IMG/VR virus record: IMGVR_UViG_3300020468_000003
Location: 41,045-105,044 of that record
Reading direction: 5' to 3' (one strand)
DNA from: a virus
DNA length: 64,000 nt
A program made the position numbers and the translations under genes. This document shows, piece by piece, positions 30,970 through 38,968 of the stretch. Position 1 is the stretch's first letter; each line of letters begins with the position of its first letter. Below the pieces are notes generated by a model. That model made no database searches. It was not told the origin of the DNA and saw only the letters and a program-made list of their open reading frames with translations.

Positions 30970-31203
30970 TTATATGTTGTCTTTGTTAAAAAATGTTCCA
31001 AACATACCACTGTCTCCATCCTCTCTATTTTCTATCTTATCAATAACTTCACTGGCATCTATGATATTTTCAATATTCGCCATCATATCTGCAATATGTT
31101 TGCTAACAAATGGTTTCTCTTGTCTTGCTGAAAATGCAAGTGCATTTCTTAAATTCTCTTGTGCGTCTCTCAACGATGTTTTAACTGTGTCTGATAATGC
31201 CAA
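30970..31203 (-). CDS. Small helical protein with TTG start, 77 aa
   Basis: TTG at 31203 is preceded by AGGAGG at a normal distance, and no ATG is available. MALSDTVKTSLRDAQENLRNALAF is a long amphipathic helix, and HIADMMANIENIIDASEVIDKIE a second one. It sits in the ho1 operon. Conserved-looking, function unknown. Confidence 0.7.
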   Translation of the reverse strand: MALSDTVKTSLRDAQENLRNALAFSARQEKPFVSKHIADMMANIENIIDASEVIDKIENREDGDSGMFGTFFNKDNI

Positions 31204-31215
31204 TGTTAATACCTC

Positions 31216-31374
31216 CTAGGGTGTGTATTCGTAACCATACTTTTGAAGATATTCTTCAAATAATTCGTCTGGGACTCTACCTTCCCAATAATCTTTTTCT
31301 GTATAAGTTTTTTTTAACTTATGTTCAGTTTTAGGTTCATTGCTGATCCATTCTGACTGCTTGCTCAAAAACAT
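31216..31374 (-). CDS. Small protein of unknown function, 52 aa
   Basis: ATG at 31374 opens MFLSKQSEWISNEPKTEHKL, ending FEEYLQKYGYEYTP, which looks like a short helical tail. It overlaps the upstream 50-aa frame by 38 bases. Coding potential comes from the ordered C-terminus; moderate confidence. Confidence 0.5.
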   Translation of the reverse strand: MFLSKQSEWISNEPKTEHKLKKTYTEKDYWEGRVPDELFEEYLQKYGYEYTP

Positions 31375-31489
31375 TCTGTAATTCTTTTGATGTTAAATTA
31401 TTTAACCAACTCCAATCTGGGTCTTTTTTGTCCCATTCTGCAGTAAAAGAACCATCATCATTTCTGTTAATTTTTAGAGAGTTGTTCAT
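31337..31489 (-). CDS. Small acidic protein after ho1, 50 aa
   Basis: ATG at 31489 (MNNSLKINRNDDGSFTAEWD) overlaps the ho1 stop in an ATGA-type junction. A Trp-rich turn (DPDWSWLNNLT) leads into a helix KELQNVFEQAVRM. No family recognised. Confidence 0.6.
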   Translation of the reverse strand: MNNSLKINRNDDGSFTAEWDKKDPDWSWLNNLTSKELQNVFEQAVRMDQQ

Positions 31490-32169
31490 CTTGGCATACG
31501 ATCAAATATTGATGCCAAAATAATTTGGAAAAATGATTTTGCTGCGTTGCCTTTTAACTCATCAAACATATACATGTTCAATCTGAATGCGTAATTTGCT
31601 TCTGTAATTATAGCATTCTTTTCTGATACTGTCAGTGGTAATTCATCTAATGCACTACGATATTTTTCTTTATATGCTTTAGCATCATCAATATTTTCAA
31701 ACTCATAAAAGTCTAAACCAGCTTTCTCTAAGTTCATTGCTTTCTTTGCAATGTTTTTTAATATTTGTCCTCCTGACAAATCTCCCAAGTATCGTGTATA
31801 ATGATGACCAACTAATAATTCTGGTTCATCTTCAGCAACTTCACGAATACGATTAACATATTGTTTACATGCTTGACTTGGTTCTATTTTAGTTCTCCAA
31901 TCAAGACCATAGTAATATAGTAAATCTTTTTCTAATGCTATCAATCTTTCTAATTCTGGAAAATATAAACTACCAACTATAGGGTGTGTTCTTAACCCAT
32001 ATACTTCCTCCTCTAATGCCTTATAAACGAAGTAGAGATCCGATACTAAGCATTTGTAATTGTCTGGACTTACAACTCCACGTAAAAATGATTTGACAAA
32101 AGCAGTGTTCTCTGCTGCTGTATGTGATTTCTTTGTTCCTACTTTTAATTCCTTTGCAAAATTAGTCAT
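31486..32169 (-). CDS. ho1: Heme oxygenase (biliverdin-forming), cyanophage ho1
   Basis: This 227-residue protein has the heme-oxygenase start MTNFAKELKVGTKKSHTAAENTAFVKSFLRG, with the proximal heme-binding His16. GHHYTRYLGDLSGGQILKNIA at about 122-142 is the distal-helix signature with the flexible GxxxG-type glycines. It opens heme to biliverdin, feeding phycobilin pigments, as in host HO1. Cyanophage versions are host-derived auxiliary genes. The start overlaps the 42-aa gene by 8 bases, and the unit is read from a late promoter at 32327-32320. Confidence 0.96.
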   Translation of the reverse strand: MTNFAKELKVGTKKSHTAAENTAFVKSFLRGVVSPDNYKCLVSDLYFVYKALEEEVYGLRTHPIVGSLYFPELERLIALEKDLLYYYGLDWRTKIEPSQACKQYVNRIREVAEDEPELLVGHHYTRYLGDLSGGQILKNIAKKAMNLEKAGLDFYEFENIDDAKAYKEKYRSALDELPLTVSEKNAIITEANYAFRLNMYMFDELKGNAAKSFFQIILASIFDRMPR

Positions 32170-32290
32170 TTGATTCTTTTTTAAGTTCTTTTCGGATCAT
32201 TTTTGCGTACAAAACATCTTCTTTTGAATACAATTTACGATTCCTTTTTGCGATCTTAATGATCCTTTTAGCTGCTTTTTTATTCTCCAT
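32162..32290 (-). CDS. Small basic protein before ho1, 42 aa
   Basis: ATG at 32290 opens MENKKAAKRIIKIAKRNRKL with TCAAA.. ending in an 8-base overlap with ho1. Very basic, amphipathic helix; possibly nucleic-acid or membrane binding. It is the first gene after the TATAAATA promoter. Confidence 0.65.
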   Translation of the reverse strand: MENKKAAKRIIKIAKRNRKLYSKEDVLYAKMIRKELKKESND

Positions 32291-32314
32291 ATTGGTATAT
32301 AATGTGTGTGTTAA

Positions 32315-32650
32315 TTAAGTATTTATACCATTTTGCCTTATTGATCCCGAAACTGAGAAACTTTCAGATGCCCTTTTTACCCTAAATTTAGGATTTAACT
32401 TAATTAATTCTTCATGTTCCACTATCTTACCTTTAACCCATATCATATCATCTTGTATCTTATCTACCTTCTGATTTATGGACTGAATTAACTCCTCTAC
32501 CATATACATTTCTTCTGTCATCGGATCTTTAATCCTTACTTCAAACCTTTCTTCTGGTGTCAATCTGTTTCTATATGGATACAACAAATCAGCAATCTCA
32601 TCTGCTATCGACCATACGAATTCTCTAATTTTAAATAGGAGTTTATTCAT
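32315..32650 (-). CDS. Small helical protein, 111 aa
   Basis: The start at 32650 (MNKLLFKIREFVWSIADEIA) overlaps the upstream stop by 8 bases; the longer frame begins with TTG. It has an N-terminal amphipathic helix followed by a coiled-coil-like stretch VEELIQSINQKVDKIQDDMIWVKGKIVEHEEL. Late promoter TATAAATA lies within its C-terminal codons. No family recognised. Confidence 0.65.
   Translation of the reverse strand: MNKLLFKIREFVWSIADEIADLLYPYRNRLTPEERFEVRIKDPMTEEMYMVEELIQSINQKVDKIQDDMIWVKGKIVEHEELIKLNPKFRVKRASESFSVSGSIRQNGINT
32320..32327 (-). promoter_or_regulatory. T4-like late promoter TATAAATA before ho1
   Basis: Minus-strand TATAAATA lies 30 bases before the 42-aa gene that precedes ho1, embedded at the 3' end of the previous gene. 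Confidence 0.7.
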
Positions 32651-32840
32651 AATCTCCTGCAAATCCTACTGAGAAACTACTCTTACTACTCTTCTGAGAA
32701 TCAACCTCATTACAAATAGTATTAACAACTCTTATGATATCTTCAGTATCTCCTTCCATATTCTGTTTGACATAGTCATACTTTAAAAAGAAATCATCAG
32801 CAACACTTTTAAACTCTTCTTGAGTTATGTTGTTCTTCAT
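32643..32840 (-). CDS. Small acidic protein, 65 aa
   Basis: The start at 32840 (MKNNITQEEFKSVADDFFLKY) overlaps the upstream dehydratase stop in ATGA. Helical and acidic, ending SFSVGFAGDYE. It is coupled on both sides. No family recognised. Confidence 0.65.
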   Translation of the reverse strand: MKNNITQEEFKSVADDFFLKYDYVKQNMEGDTEDIIRVVNTICNEVDSQKSSKSSFSVGFAGDYE

Positions 32841-33859
32841 AGTTTGATCCACCGTTTGTTGTTAAGTGTCCAGTTAGTAACCTCTGCTATGCGTTCACGA
32901 ACAGACTTAGCAGGTGTCCAACCGAGTTCTCTCATCTTACCACCATCTAATGCATATCGCAAGTCATGTCCTGGTCTGGAAGAATGGAAATCAACTAACT
33001 CATACTTTAATTCTTTACCTTGAGCATCAGCAATAATCTGTGCCAATTCAAGATTATTGAGTTCTTCTGATCCCACAATATTAAACTTAGGGCATTTTGC
33101 ATTTCCCCATGTAGGTTCAAATGCTCCCTTATATTGTAATAAGAAGTAAACTGCTGATGAAACATCTTCAGCATGTATATAATGTCTTGAGCCAGGAATT
33201 GTTCTGGTATGATCGCTATGAATTGTAACTACCTCCCCATCTCTTGCTTTCTTTATACACATGGGTATAAACTTCTCTGGGTGCTGTCTCTCTCCAAACA
33301 CATTCATAGTATGTGTAATGTATATTGGAAGTTTATATGTATTCTCATATGCTACTGCTAACTCTTCTGCACCTGCCTTAGTCGCACTGTATGGATTAGT
33401 AGAGTTATATCTATCATTCTCCTTATACTTGATACCATCAGGTGCAGGACCAAACACTTCATCTGTGCTAAAATAAACAAATCTTTCAAGATTGTCTTGC
33501 TTTCTTGCAAACTCTAAGATATTAGCAGTTCCCACAACATTATCCATGATAAACTCCATAGGATAATCTATACTACGATCTACATGAGATCCTGCTGCTA
33601 AATGTAGAATATAATCTACCTGTCCTACTTCGCTACAAACTAAAGGATTAAGTTCTGCCTTTAGATCATGATGTACGATCTTTACACGTTTTCTAACTTC
33701 TGGATCAAAAGATAACATAATGTCATGCAGACGATTAAGATTACCACTATAATCTAATCTATCAAGGGTAATGATCTCCCAATCAGTATGTTTTAGTAAA
33801 TAACTGATTGTGTGGTGTGCAATAAAACCTGCTCCACCTGTAATAAGTGCTTTTGTCAT
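32837..33859 (-). CDS. NAD-dependent nucleotide-sugar dehydratase/epimerase (RmlB-like)
   Basis: Residues 1-20 contain ITGGAGFIAHHTISYLL, the GxxGxxG NAD-binding motif. Later STDEVFGPAPDG and YSATKAGAEELAVAYENTY provide the Ser/Thr and YxxxK catalytic residues of short-chain dehydratases. THTMNVFGERQHPEKFIP and TRTIPGSRHYIHAEDVS fit dTDP-glucose 4,6-dehydratase. At 340 residues it has the usual length. Cyanophages carry such sugar genes, probably for glycosylating surface or virion structures. Confidence 0.9.
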   Translation of the reverse strand: MTKALITGGAGFIAHHTISYLLKHTDWEIITLDRLDYSGNLNRLHDIMLSFDPEVRKRVKIVHHDLKAELNPLVCSEVGQVDYILHLAAGSHVDRSIDYPMEFIMDNVVGTANILEFARKQDNLERFVYFSTDEVFGPAPDGIKYKENDRYNSTNPYSATKAGAEELAVAYENTYKLPIYITHTMNVFGERQHPEKFIPMCIKKARDGEVVTIHSDHTRTIPGSRHYIHAEDVSSAVYFLLQYKGAFEPTWGNAKCPKFNIVGSEELNNLELAQIIADAQGKELKYELVDFHSSRPGHDLRYALDGGKMRELGWTPAKSVRERIAEVTNWTLNNKRWIKL

Positions 33860-33861
33860 AA

Positions 33862-34518
33862 TTAAATAAAACCTTTGGCCAATGCTTTTTCGTGTATAAA
33901 GAATACTATAGTTAGTCTATCAGTTTTTGGACTATTTCCAAAACATCCAGTTAGAGCATGGATGTTATATCCATCGTAAGCTATCAATCTATTATACACG
34001 TTTTCTACGTTTGTGAACAGAGTGTTACGACTATCCAGAATTGATGTTCCTGTATTAGGTGGGGGATCTGGATTTAAAAATATTACCCCTGCACATGATA
34101 AAGAATCTCTATGAAATCTATCTGTATGAAAATCATTTAACATATCAACTGTATTAGCAGGACTCCTATGAAAATAAGTTGTGATCATGGGATCTACCAT
34201 AGGTTTATTTGCTACAAGTATCTCCTCCCCATAGAATTCAGAAAGATCTTTTCCCATGTACTCATCCTCATAATGTGGATATTTCCAATCTTTAAGATTT
34301 CTCTCTTCCCATACAAAATTAAATATATCTTTCTCTATCTGTAATAATTCTTCGTTACTTCCATAACCTATTTTCTTAAACTTCTCAGATCTTATTCCTC
34401 TCCATCCTGGTCCTGAATCAGGTCTATCAGAAATTCTCCATGACCTATTTCTAAAACCAAGTTCTCTTACGTGTTCAACGTCTGAAAAATAATTATCTTT
34501 TATTGTGATGTCAAGCAT
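33862..34518 (-). CDS. 2OG-Fe(II)-oxygenase-like protein (DUF6445-type)
   Basis: DFHTDRFHRDSLSCAGVIFLNP gives HxD (His131, Asp133). YDGYNIHALTGCFG has the distal His187, and DRLTIVFFI the ketoglutarate Arg (about 201). A GWRGIRS start and the 218-residue length fit the DUF6445-like group as I remember it. It overlaps cpeT by 8 bases. Substrate unknown. Confidence 0.75.
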   Translation of the reverse strand: MLDITIKDNYFSDVEHVRELGFRNRSWRISDRPDSGPGWRGIRSEKFKKIGYGSNEELLQIEKDIFNFVWEERNLKDWKYPHYEDEYMGKDLSEFYGEEILVANKPMVDPMITTYFHRSPANTVDMLNDFHTDRFHRDSLSCAGVIFLNPDPPPNTGTSILDSRNTLFTNVENVYNRLIAYDGYNIHALTGCFGNSPKTDRLTIVFFIHEKALAKGFI

Positions 34519-35026
34519 TTAATCTATCAAATTCAAAAGGTCCATAATCAGATCCCCAAACTTTCTCATTTGTAGTTTTGGAGTATCCAATATCAATTGT
34601 AGTGTATGTAGTGGTTGTGATTTGAACTCTACTCTGAACGTAAGAATCCCTTACTATGCAATCACATCCATACAAACCACCAGAATATGTATTATAATCT
34701 ATTTGGGAGAATAATAAATCACAACCATTGTTATGATGTAAATCATTTGTAGTAATCGTATCCAGATTTTTAAATCCAGTAAATCTGTTTTTTTCTTTGA
34801 TATCATAGTTTTTTACTTTCATTAGTTCCCCATCCATCACAGGTTCAATGATAAATTGTCGGTATGGTCTATCCTCATCATATGTATATGCTTGTTCTCC
34901 ATATATCAAATTGTTACCAATATCTTTATGTATCAATCTGATATGAGCATAGAATGTAGGATTTTGATATGCCTGTCTTCTATTATCAAATGTACCTATC
35001 AGTAACTCTTTGAGTCTTTCGATCAT
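34511..35026 (-). CDS. cpeT: CpeT/CpcT-type phycobiliprotein lyase
   Basis: TFDNRRQAYQNPTFYAHIRLIHK, YGEQAYTYDEDRPYRQFIIEP, GCDLLFSQIDYNTYSGGLYGCDC and GYSKTTNEKVWGSDYGPFEFDR match the CpcT/CpeT family in order. Host members attach phycobilins to phycobiliprotein cysteines. At 171 residues it is the size typical of cyanophage copies. It is coupled to a 52-aa gene upstream (ATGA) and to the oxygenase-like gene downstream. Confidence 0.9.
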   Translation of the reverse strand: MIERLKELLIGTFDNRRQAYQNPTFYAHIRLIHKDIGNNLIYGEQAYTYDEDRPYRQFIIEPVMDGELMKVKNYDIKEKNRFTGFKNLDTITTNDLHHNNGCDLLFSQIDYNTYSGGLYGCDCIVRDSYVQSRVQITTTTYTTIDIGYSKTTNEKVWGSDYGPFEFDRLNA

Positions 35027-35181
35027 ACTGAGTACTTTTCTCTCATTGCTAATAATGTTTCATAGGGAATCCATGCAGGATTCTCTTCTGCGAATTGAAC
35101 TTCAACCTCAGTAAATATTTTTTGATAGTATCTACTGTAAGTTTCTCTAGTGTTTAAAACATTACAGAAAGGACTCATCAT
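35023..35181 (-). CDS. Small protein upstream of cpeT, 52 aa
   Basis: The start at 35181 (MMSPFCNVLNTRETYSRYYQK) gives a helical protein ending AWIPYETLLAMREKYSV. It overlaps cpeT by 4 bases. The -10 at 35210-35205 lies 24 bases upstream. No family recognised. Confidence 0.6.
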   Translation of the reverse strand: MMSPFCNVLNTRETYSRYYQKIFTEVEVQFAEENPAWIPYETLLAMREKYSV

Positions 35182-35204
35182 TTTGCACCATGCATACTGT
35201 TGAC

Positions 35205-35239
35205 ATTATAAAACCCTTAACTAAAAAAGTCAAGGGTTT
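35205..35239 (-). promoter_or_regulatory. Terminator hairpin plus -10 promoter before the cpeT unit
   Basis: Perfect 8-bp arms AAACCCTT (35211-35218) and AAGGGTTT (35232-35239) abut minus-strand TATAAT (35210-35205), with a short T run inside. This is the cassette without the stop-codon repeat. Confidence 0.65.
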
Positions 35240-35319
35240 ATACTTTAATTGCAATTTTTATTTAAGGTGGATGCTGATATTTTATCATTTGACTGCTTTA
35301 GATAAATGTTTACGTTGAG

Positions 35320-35463
35320 TTAGAAAACCTCCCTACATACACGTTTACAAACATGGTCTTTGTCATCGCAGTCAATTAAGCATTCGTAGTATTCTGTGAT
35401 TAAATCCTCATGGGGGTCTTGATGTTCTCCCGCCAATTGATTAAAAGGAATTAAGTTATGCAT
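35320..35463 (-). CDS. Small conserved Cys-containing protein, 47 aa
   Basis: ATG at 35463 opens MHNLIPFNQLAGEHQDPHED and continues through YYECLIDCDDKDHVCKRVCREV with four cysteines, a possible small metal or disulfide unit. I associate this N-terminus with small T4-like cyanophage proteins. The 125 bases upstream hold no gene. Function unknown. Confidence 0.7.
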   Translation of the reverse strand: MHNLIPFNQLAGEHQDPHEDLITEYYECLIDCDDKDHVCKRVCREVF

Positions 35464-35588
35464 TAATTGTCTCCAAATATAGTGTGATAATAAAAAAAAG
35501 ATTTCAGATCATCTGTTTCAACCCTAATTCTACTACTATTTAGTTAGGAGATCAACACAAAATCATTTTTGTTAACAAAAAGAAATGC

Positions 35589-35936
35589 CTACGTGATTGT
35601 ACCTACTCGCCCATAATCATCCATTAATCTTACAATATCATCCTCTCTACACTCTCCAGTTTGAGTCTCAACTATAGTCATTCCATCATCCCCTGCCTTC
35701 GCTCTATGTGGAGATGTTTCACAAATTACATATATGTCTTCTGGTTTAGCATTGTATTCGCTACCATCTGCAATAACTATTCCACTCCCCTCTGTAACAA
35801 CCCAGAACTCTTTTCTGTGGTTATGATATTGATAGGAAAAAGAACAGTTAGGATTAAGATGTAATCTTTTTACTTTATAATTTGGTTCATCCAATAAAAC
35901 TTCATAATGTCCCCATGGTTTAGTCACTCTCTCCAT
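35589..35936 (-). CDS. Mannose-6-phosphate isomerase-type cupin
   Basis: PWGHYEVLLDEPNYKVKRLHLNPN, SYQYHNHRKEFWVVTEGSGIV and DIYVICETSPHRAKA are the strands and metal-binding histidines of the type II phosphomannose isomerase/ManC C-terminal cupin. At 115 residues only the isomerase-like domain is present. Together with the dehydratase gene it suggests sugar-nucleotide metabolism. Activity is not certain. Confidence 0.85.
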   Translation of the reverse strand: MERVTKPWGHYEVLLDEPNYKVKRLHLNPNCSFSYQYHNHRKEFWVVTEGSGIVIADGSEYNAKPEDIYVICETSPHRAKAGDDGMTIVETQTGECREDDIVRLMDDYGRVGTIT

Positions 35937-35939
35937 AAA

Positions 35940-36218
35940 TTATCTCCACTTTGATAGTGATTTAGTTTCTACTAATTTTTCAGTTTCAATTATATCACTT
36001 TCATCTGCATTTGTGTGATGTGTTACTTCTTTTAAAGTTTTAACATAATCTATAACATGTTGTCTGATCTCCATAAGTTCATCATAACAACCTTGATTAT
36101 GTGCACAACCACGCAAATTATGATCTGGTTTCCAAAGAGATTCGGTAAAGAGATCTAATGCTCTTTGATATTTTACAGCAGGTGTTTCACCCTTATCTAT
36201 TGAGTTTTGGTCGTGCAT
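35940..36218 (-). CDS. Small protein of unknown function, 92 aa
   Basis: MHDQNSIDKGETPAVKYQRALDL begins a helical protein. NLRGCAHNQGCYDELMEIRQHVIDYVKTL contains two Cys and a His-rich loop. It overlaps the upstream 79-aa gene by 22 bases. No family recognised. Confidence 0.6.
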   Translation of the reverse strand: MHDQNSIDKGETPAVKYQRALDLFTESLWKPDHNLRGCAHNQGCYDELMEIRQHVIDYVKTLKEVTHHTNADESDIIETEKLVETKSLSKWR

Positions 36219-36436
36219 TTTCTTTTCTTATTTTGTTTTTTGTACTGAGCGATAAAAGTTCTTGCAGAATCTTCATTCCTACATTTCCTTAATCTTTCTC
36301 CATTATGTATCACGATGACAGCTTTTCCACCGCATGGGATAGCATAAAAACCATCATTTGTTGCAAATCCCATTTTAGCATCTTTATAGAATCTGGCAAT
36401 AGCCCTTAATTCTTTTTCTTCGGCAGTCATTGCCAT
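36197..36436 (-). CDS. Small basic protein, 79 aa
   Basis: The N-terminus MAMTAEEKELRAIARFYKDAK is helical. GFYAIPCGGKAVIVIHNGERL follows, then a very basic tail (KKQNKKRKCTTKTQ), which hints at nucleic-acid binding. No family recognised. Confidence 0.6.
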   Translation of the reverse strand: MAMTAEEKELRAIARFYKDAKMGFATNDGFYAIPCGGKAVIVIHNGERLRKCRNEDSARTFIAQYKKQNKKRKCTTKTQ

Positions 36437-36438
36437 GA

Positions 36439-36579
36439 TTACATTACTGCTGTTGTAGAAACAATAGTTGCATTTGGATTTCTTGCAAGAGCAACCTGCT
36501 GTGCTTCATGATAGTTTGCAGCATTAACTACTTCATTGAATAGTTTTCCTGCTACCATTAATTGTACTTTAACTTTCAT
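36439..36579 (-). CDS. Small conserved protein, 46 aa
   Basis: ATG at 36579 is preceded by AGGAGA. MKVKVQLMVAGKLFNEVVNA and EAQQVALARNPNATIVSTTAVM give a strand-helix-strand unit of the kind found in small cyanophage proteins. It is coupled to the methylase region. Function unknown. Confidence 0.65.
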   Translation of the reverse strand: MKVKVQLMVAGKLFNEVVNAANYHEAQQVALARNPNATIVSTTAVM

Positions 36580-36600
36580 AGGAGTCTCCTTTTAATTATA

Positions 36601-36657
36601 TATCCATTATAATGGATATTTTAATCTATTATGTCCATAATGGACACTTTGTAATCT
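36601..36657 (-). promoter_or_regulatory. Diverged cassette with palindromic -10 (copy N)
   Basis: TATCCATTATAATGGATA (36601-36618) is a perfect palindrome containing TATAAT, 27 bases before the 46-aa start. The methylase C-terminal codons carry the diverged repeat GTGACAGATTACAAAGTGTCC. Confidence 0.6.
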
Positions 36658-37709
36658 GTCACTCTTTTCTGTATTAGTTTACCATACTCTTCATTAAGTT
36701 CGCAACCTATGTAATCTCTACCTAATTGTTTTGCTACCATTCCAGTAGTACCTGATCCCATGAAAGGATCTAAAATTATATCTCCCTTTTCGCTCCCTGC
36801 TTTAATACATGGTTCAATTAATGCAGGTGGAAATACAGCAAAGTGTGCACCTTTATATGGTTTATTTGTTACTGACCAGACAGATCGTTTATTTTTTGTT
36901 GGATATGATTTTGTAAGTCCGCTATGTGGTTGGAGTCCTGTTCCTGTGTTATGGTATTTTCCGTTTGTTCTGTCTCTTGTTCCCCAATCTTTTGCGGGTT
37001 CTTTGATTGCTTCATTATCGTAGTGGTATTTTCTATTTTTACTAAACAAAAATATATATTCGTGTGCTTTAGTACACCTATCCCTTACACTTTCTGGCAT
37101 AGGATTAGGTTTATGCCAAATGATATCTTGTCTTAGATACCATCCATCTGCTCTCATTGCGAAGGCAAAGAGCCATGGGATTCCGATGAGGTCTTTTTCT
37201 TTAAGTCCATCGATTCTATTTCCTCTACGAGGACACACATCTGGTAAGTCTTGTTTTGAATTTGCAACAGTTTGTTTTGGAAGTCCTTGTCCTTTTCCAG
37301 GTCTGTAGTTATAGTAACTATCCCCAAGATTAACCCAACAAGTTCCATCATCTGTAAGCACATTGCGAACCTCCTTAAATACGTTTACTAATTGATCAAC
37401 ATATTCTTCTGGAGTCTCCTCCAATCCGATTTGATCATCTTGTCTTACTGCACCACATTTTGGACACACACTTTTGTATATGTAATCTCCAACACCACCC
37501 ATGATGTCAGCATTTTTATGACCAGTAATACAATTTGAACCTTGCTTACCTTTTTTTCTATGATCACAATTAGGATCTCCTCCTATCCAAGTAGCAGTTC
37601 CATAATCCCTGAGACCATAGTATGGTGGAGATGTTACACACATCCTTGCCTGTTCGTCAAATTGTTTGAGTGTCTCCCGACAATCTCCAAATAAAATTGT
37701 GTCTCTCAT
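36621..37709 (-). CDS. N4-cytosine/N6-adenine DNA methylase (SPPY class)
   Basis: TSPPYYGLRDYG at 26-37 holds the SPPY catalytic motif of beta-class methylases, which more often modify N4-cytosine. ILDPFMGSGTTGMVA near residue 320 is the SAM-binding motif I, in the reversed order typical of this class. The Cys/His run CDHRKKG...CPKCG is an unusual insertion, perhaps a zinc site. It has 362 residues. The start overlaps the stop of the upstream helicase gene by 4 bases. No partner restriction nuclease is visible beyond the helicase. Confidence 0.88.
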   Translation of the reverse strand: MRDTILFGDCRETLKQFDEQARMCVTSPPYYGLRDYGTATWIGGDPNCDHRKKGKQGSNCITGHKNADIMGGVGDYIYKSVCPKCGAVRQDDQIGLEETPEEYVDQLVNVFKEVRNVLTDDGTCWVNLGDSYYNYRPGKGQGLPKQTVANSKQDLPDVCPRRGNRIDGLKEKDLIGIPWLFAFAMRADGWYLRQDIIWHKPNPMPESVRDRCTKAHEYIFLFSKNRKYHYDNEAIKEPAKDWGTRDRTNGKYHNTGTGLQPHSGLTKSYPTKNKRSVWSVTNKPYKGAHFAVFPPALIEPCIKAGSEKGDIILDPFMGSGTTGMVAKQLGRDYIGCELNEEYGKLIQKRVTDYKVSIMDIID

Positions 37710-38890
37710 GATCTGATAACTGATGTTGCTGCTTGTCCTTTGTTGAATACAGTATCAATAACTGCTTCAACCTTTCTTGCGGTTGAAATACCAACCTTAG
37801 AGTAAACTGGAACACATACAAGTCCATAAACTTTGTCTTCCGCACCCTTACGGATTACTCTACCAATAGTCTGACTAATACCAATGTAATCCATAGATCT
37901 CATAAACAATACTGCCTCAAGACCTTTTACATTGATACCCTCTGAGAGGATGCTGTGATGGAGTACAACAAACTTTGTACCATCTACACCCCACTCGTTA
38001 AGTGTATTGAAGAACTCTTCTCTACTAACCTTCTTACCATTAACAAAAGCACCTGTCTTAGAAGTAATAAACATCCAGTTGTATCCACGCACTTGTAAAT
38101 CCATAACAAAAGGAGTTTGAGATATCAAGTTAGTAATCTGCTTTGTAGACTTAGCACATATCAATACTTTGTTCTTCTGAATATTATCAAGAGCATTGAT
38201 CATTTGATCGCAATCAGCATCTACAACCAACTCATCCTTCTCTAGTATTCTTGTCTTGTATACTGCAACCTTTGGTGGTAAGATATGTCCTTCCTCCACT
38301 AACTTAGGTGCAGGTACTTGGCAAATAACATTACCAAAGATATCAGCATCATTCATACCAACCTTAAGAGGTGTAAGAGAATGCTTTGGTGTAGCAGTAA
38401 AGAAGTATGCTCTTGCAGAATACATTGAAAAGTATTCAACTGCTTCAACAAAGTTCTTCTGAACTCCATTGTGTGCTTCATCAAAATAGATTGTATCTAC
38501 ATTAATACCACTCTCTACAATCTTATGTAATGAATGATATGTAGTAAACATAAGAGTATTCTTTCCCTTATTTGCATAGTGAAATAATTTAACATCGTTT
38601 ACTTGAGTACTGCAGAAATATAGACTCTTACCAGTTAGATCGCCACTGTGAACATGCATTACATCATCAGGATGAATGTCAATCATTTCGCGAAACTCTG
38701 AGCATAACTGCTTTGCAAGTAATATACGAGGTGCAACTACTACAATAGTCTTAGGAGCACTCTTGAACTGATATATCGCATCTTCTATCATGCACATTGT
38801 TTTACCACCACCAGTCGGAACAATAACTTGTCCCTTAGTGTTAGACTGCATAGCAACTAAAGAATCAATTTGATGTGGACGTAATTGCAT
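37706..38890 (-). CDS. SF2 DNA helicase, restriction-subunit-like
   Basis: The start is placed at 38890 (MQLRPHQIDSLVAMQ), 22 bases after the -10 of cassette O, because the longer frame crosses the cassette. VPTGGGKTMCM is Walker A (Lys30), FDEAH at about 136-140 motif II, FFTATP motif III, and QTIGRVIRKG motif VI. At 394 residues it is short but complete. The following methylase overlaps it by 4 bases. Could be repair/recombination (UvsW-like) or restriction-related. Confidence 0.85.
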   Translation of the reverse strand: MQLRPHQIDSLVAMQSNTKGQVIVPTGGGKTMCMIEDAIYQFKSAPKTIVVVAPRILLAKQLCSEFREMIDIHPDDVMHVHSGDLTGKSLYFCSTQVNDVKLFHYANKGKNTLMFTTYHSLHKIVESGINVDTIYFDEAHNGVQKNFVEAVEYFSMYSARAYFFTATPKHSLTPLKVGMNDADIFGNVICQVPAPKLVEEGHILPPKVAVYKTRILEKDELVVDADCDQMINALDNIQKNKVLICAKSTKQITNLISQTPFVMDLQVRGYNWMFITSKTGAFVNGKKVSREEFFNTLNEWGVDGTKFVVLHHSILSEGINVKGLEAVLFMRSMDYIGISQTIGRVIRKGAEDKVYGLVCVPVYSKVGISTARKVEAVIDTVFNKGQAATSVIRS

Positions 38891-38911
38891 TAACTTTGTT
38901 TCGTTATACTT

Positions 38912-38968
38912 ATTATAGCAAACACAATGCCATTTTGCAAATCCATGTGCCAGTATCTTAACTGTCTT
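38912..38968 (-). promoter_or_regulatory. Stop-codon repeat and promoter (copy O)
   Basis: Minus-strand GACAGTTAAGATACTGGCAC overlaps the stop of the 106-aa gene. A weak GCAAA/TTTGC hairpin and TATAAT (38917-38912) follow, then GTATAACGAAACAAAG before the helicase start. Confidence 0.6.

Noticed and set aside
36621-38890. Complete restriction-modification system
   Set aside because: There is a methylase and a helicase but no visible nuclease domain, so restriction activity cannot be claimed.
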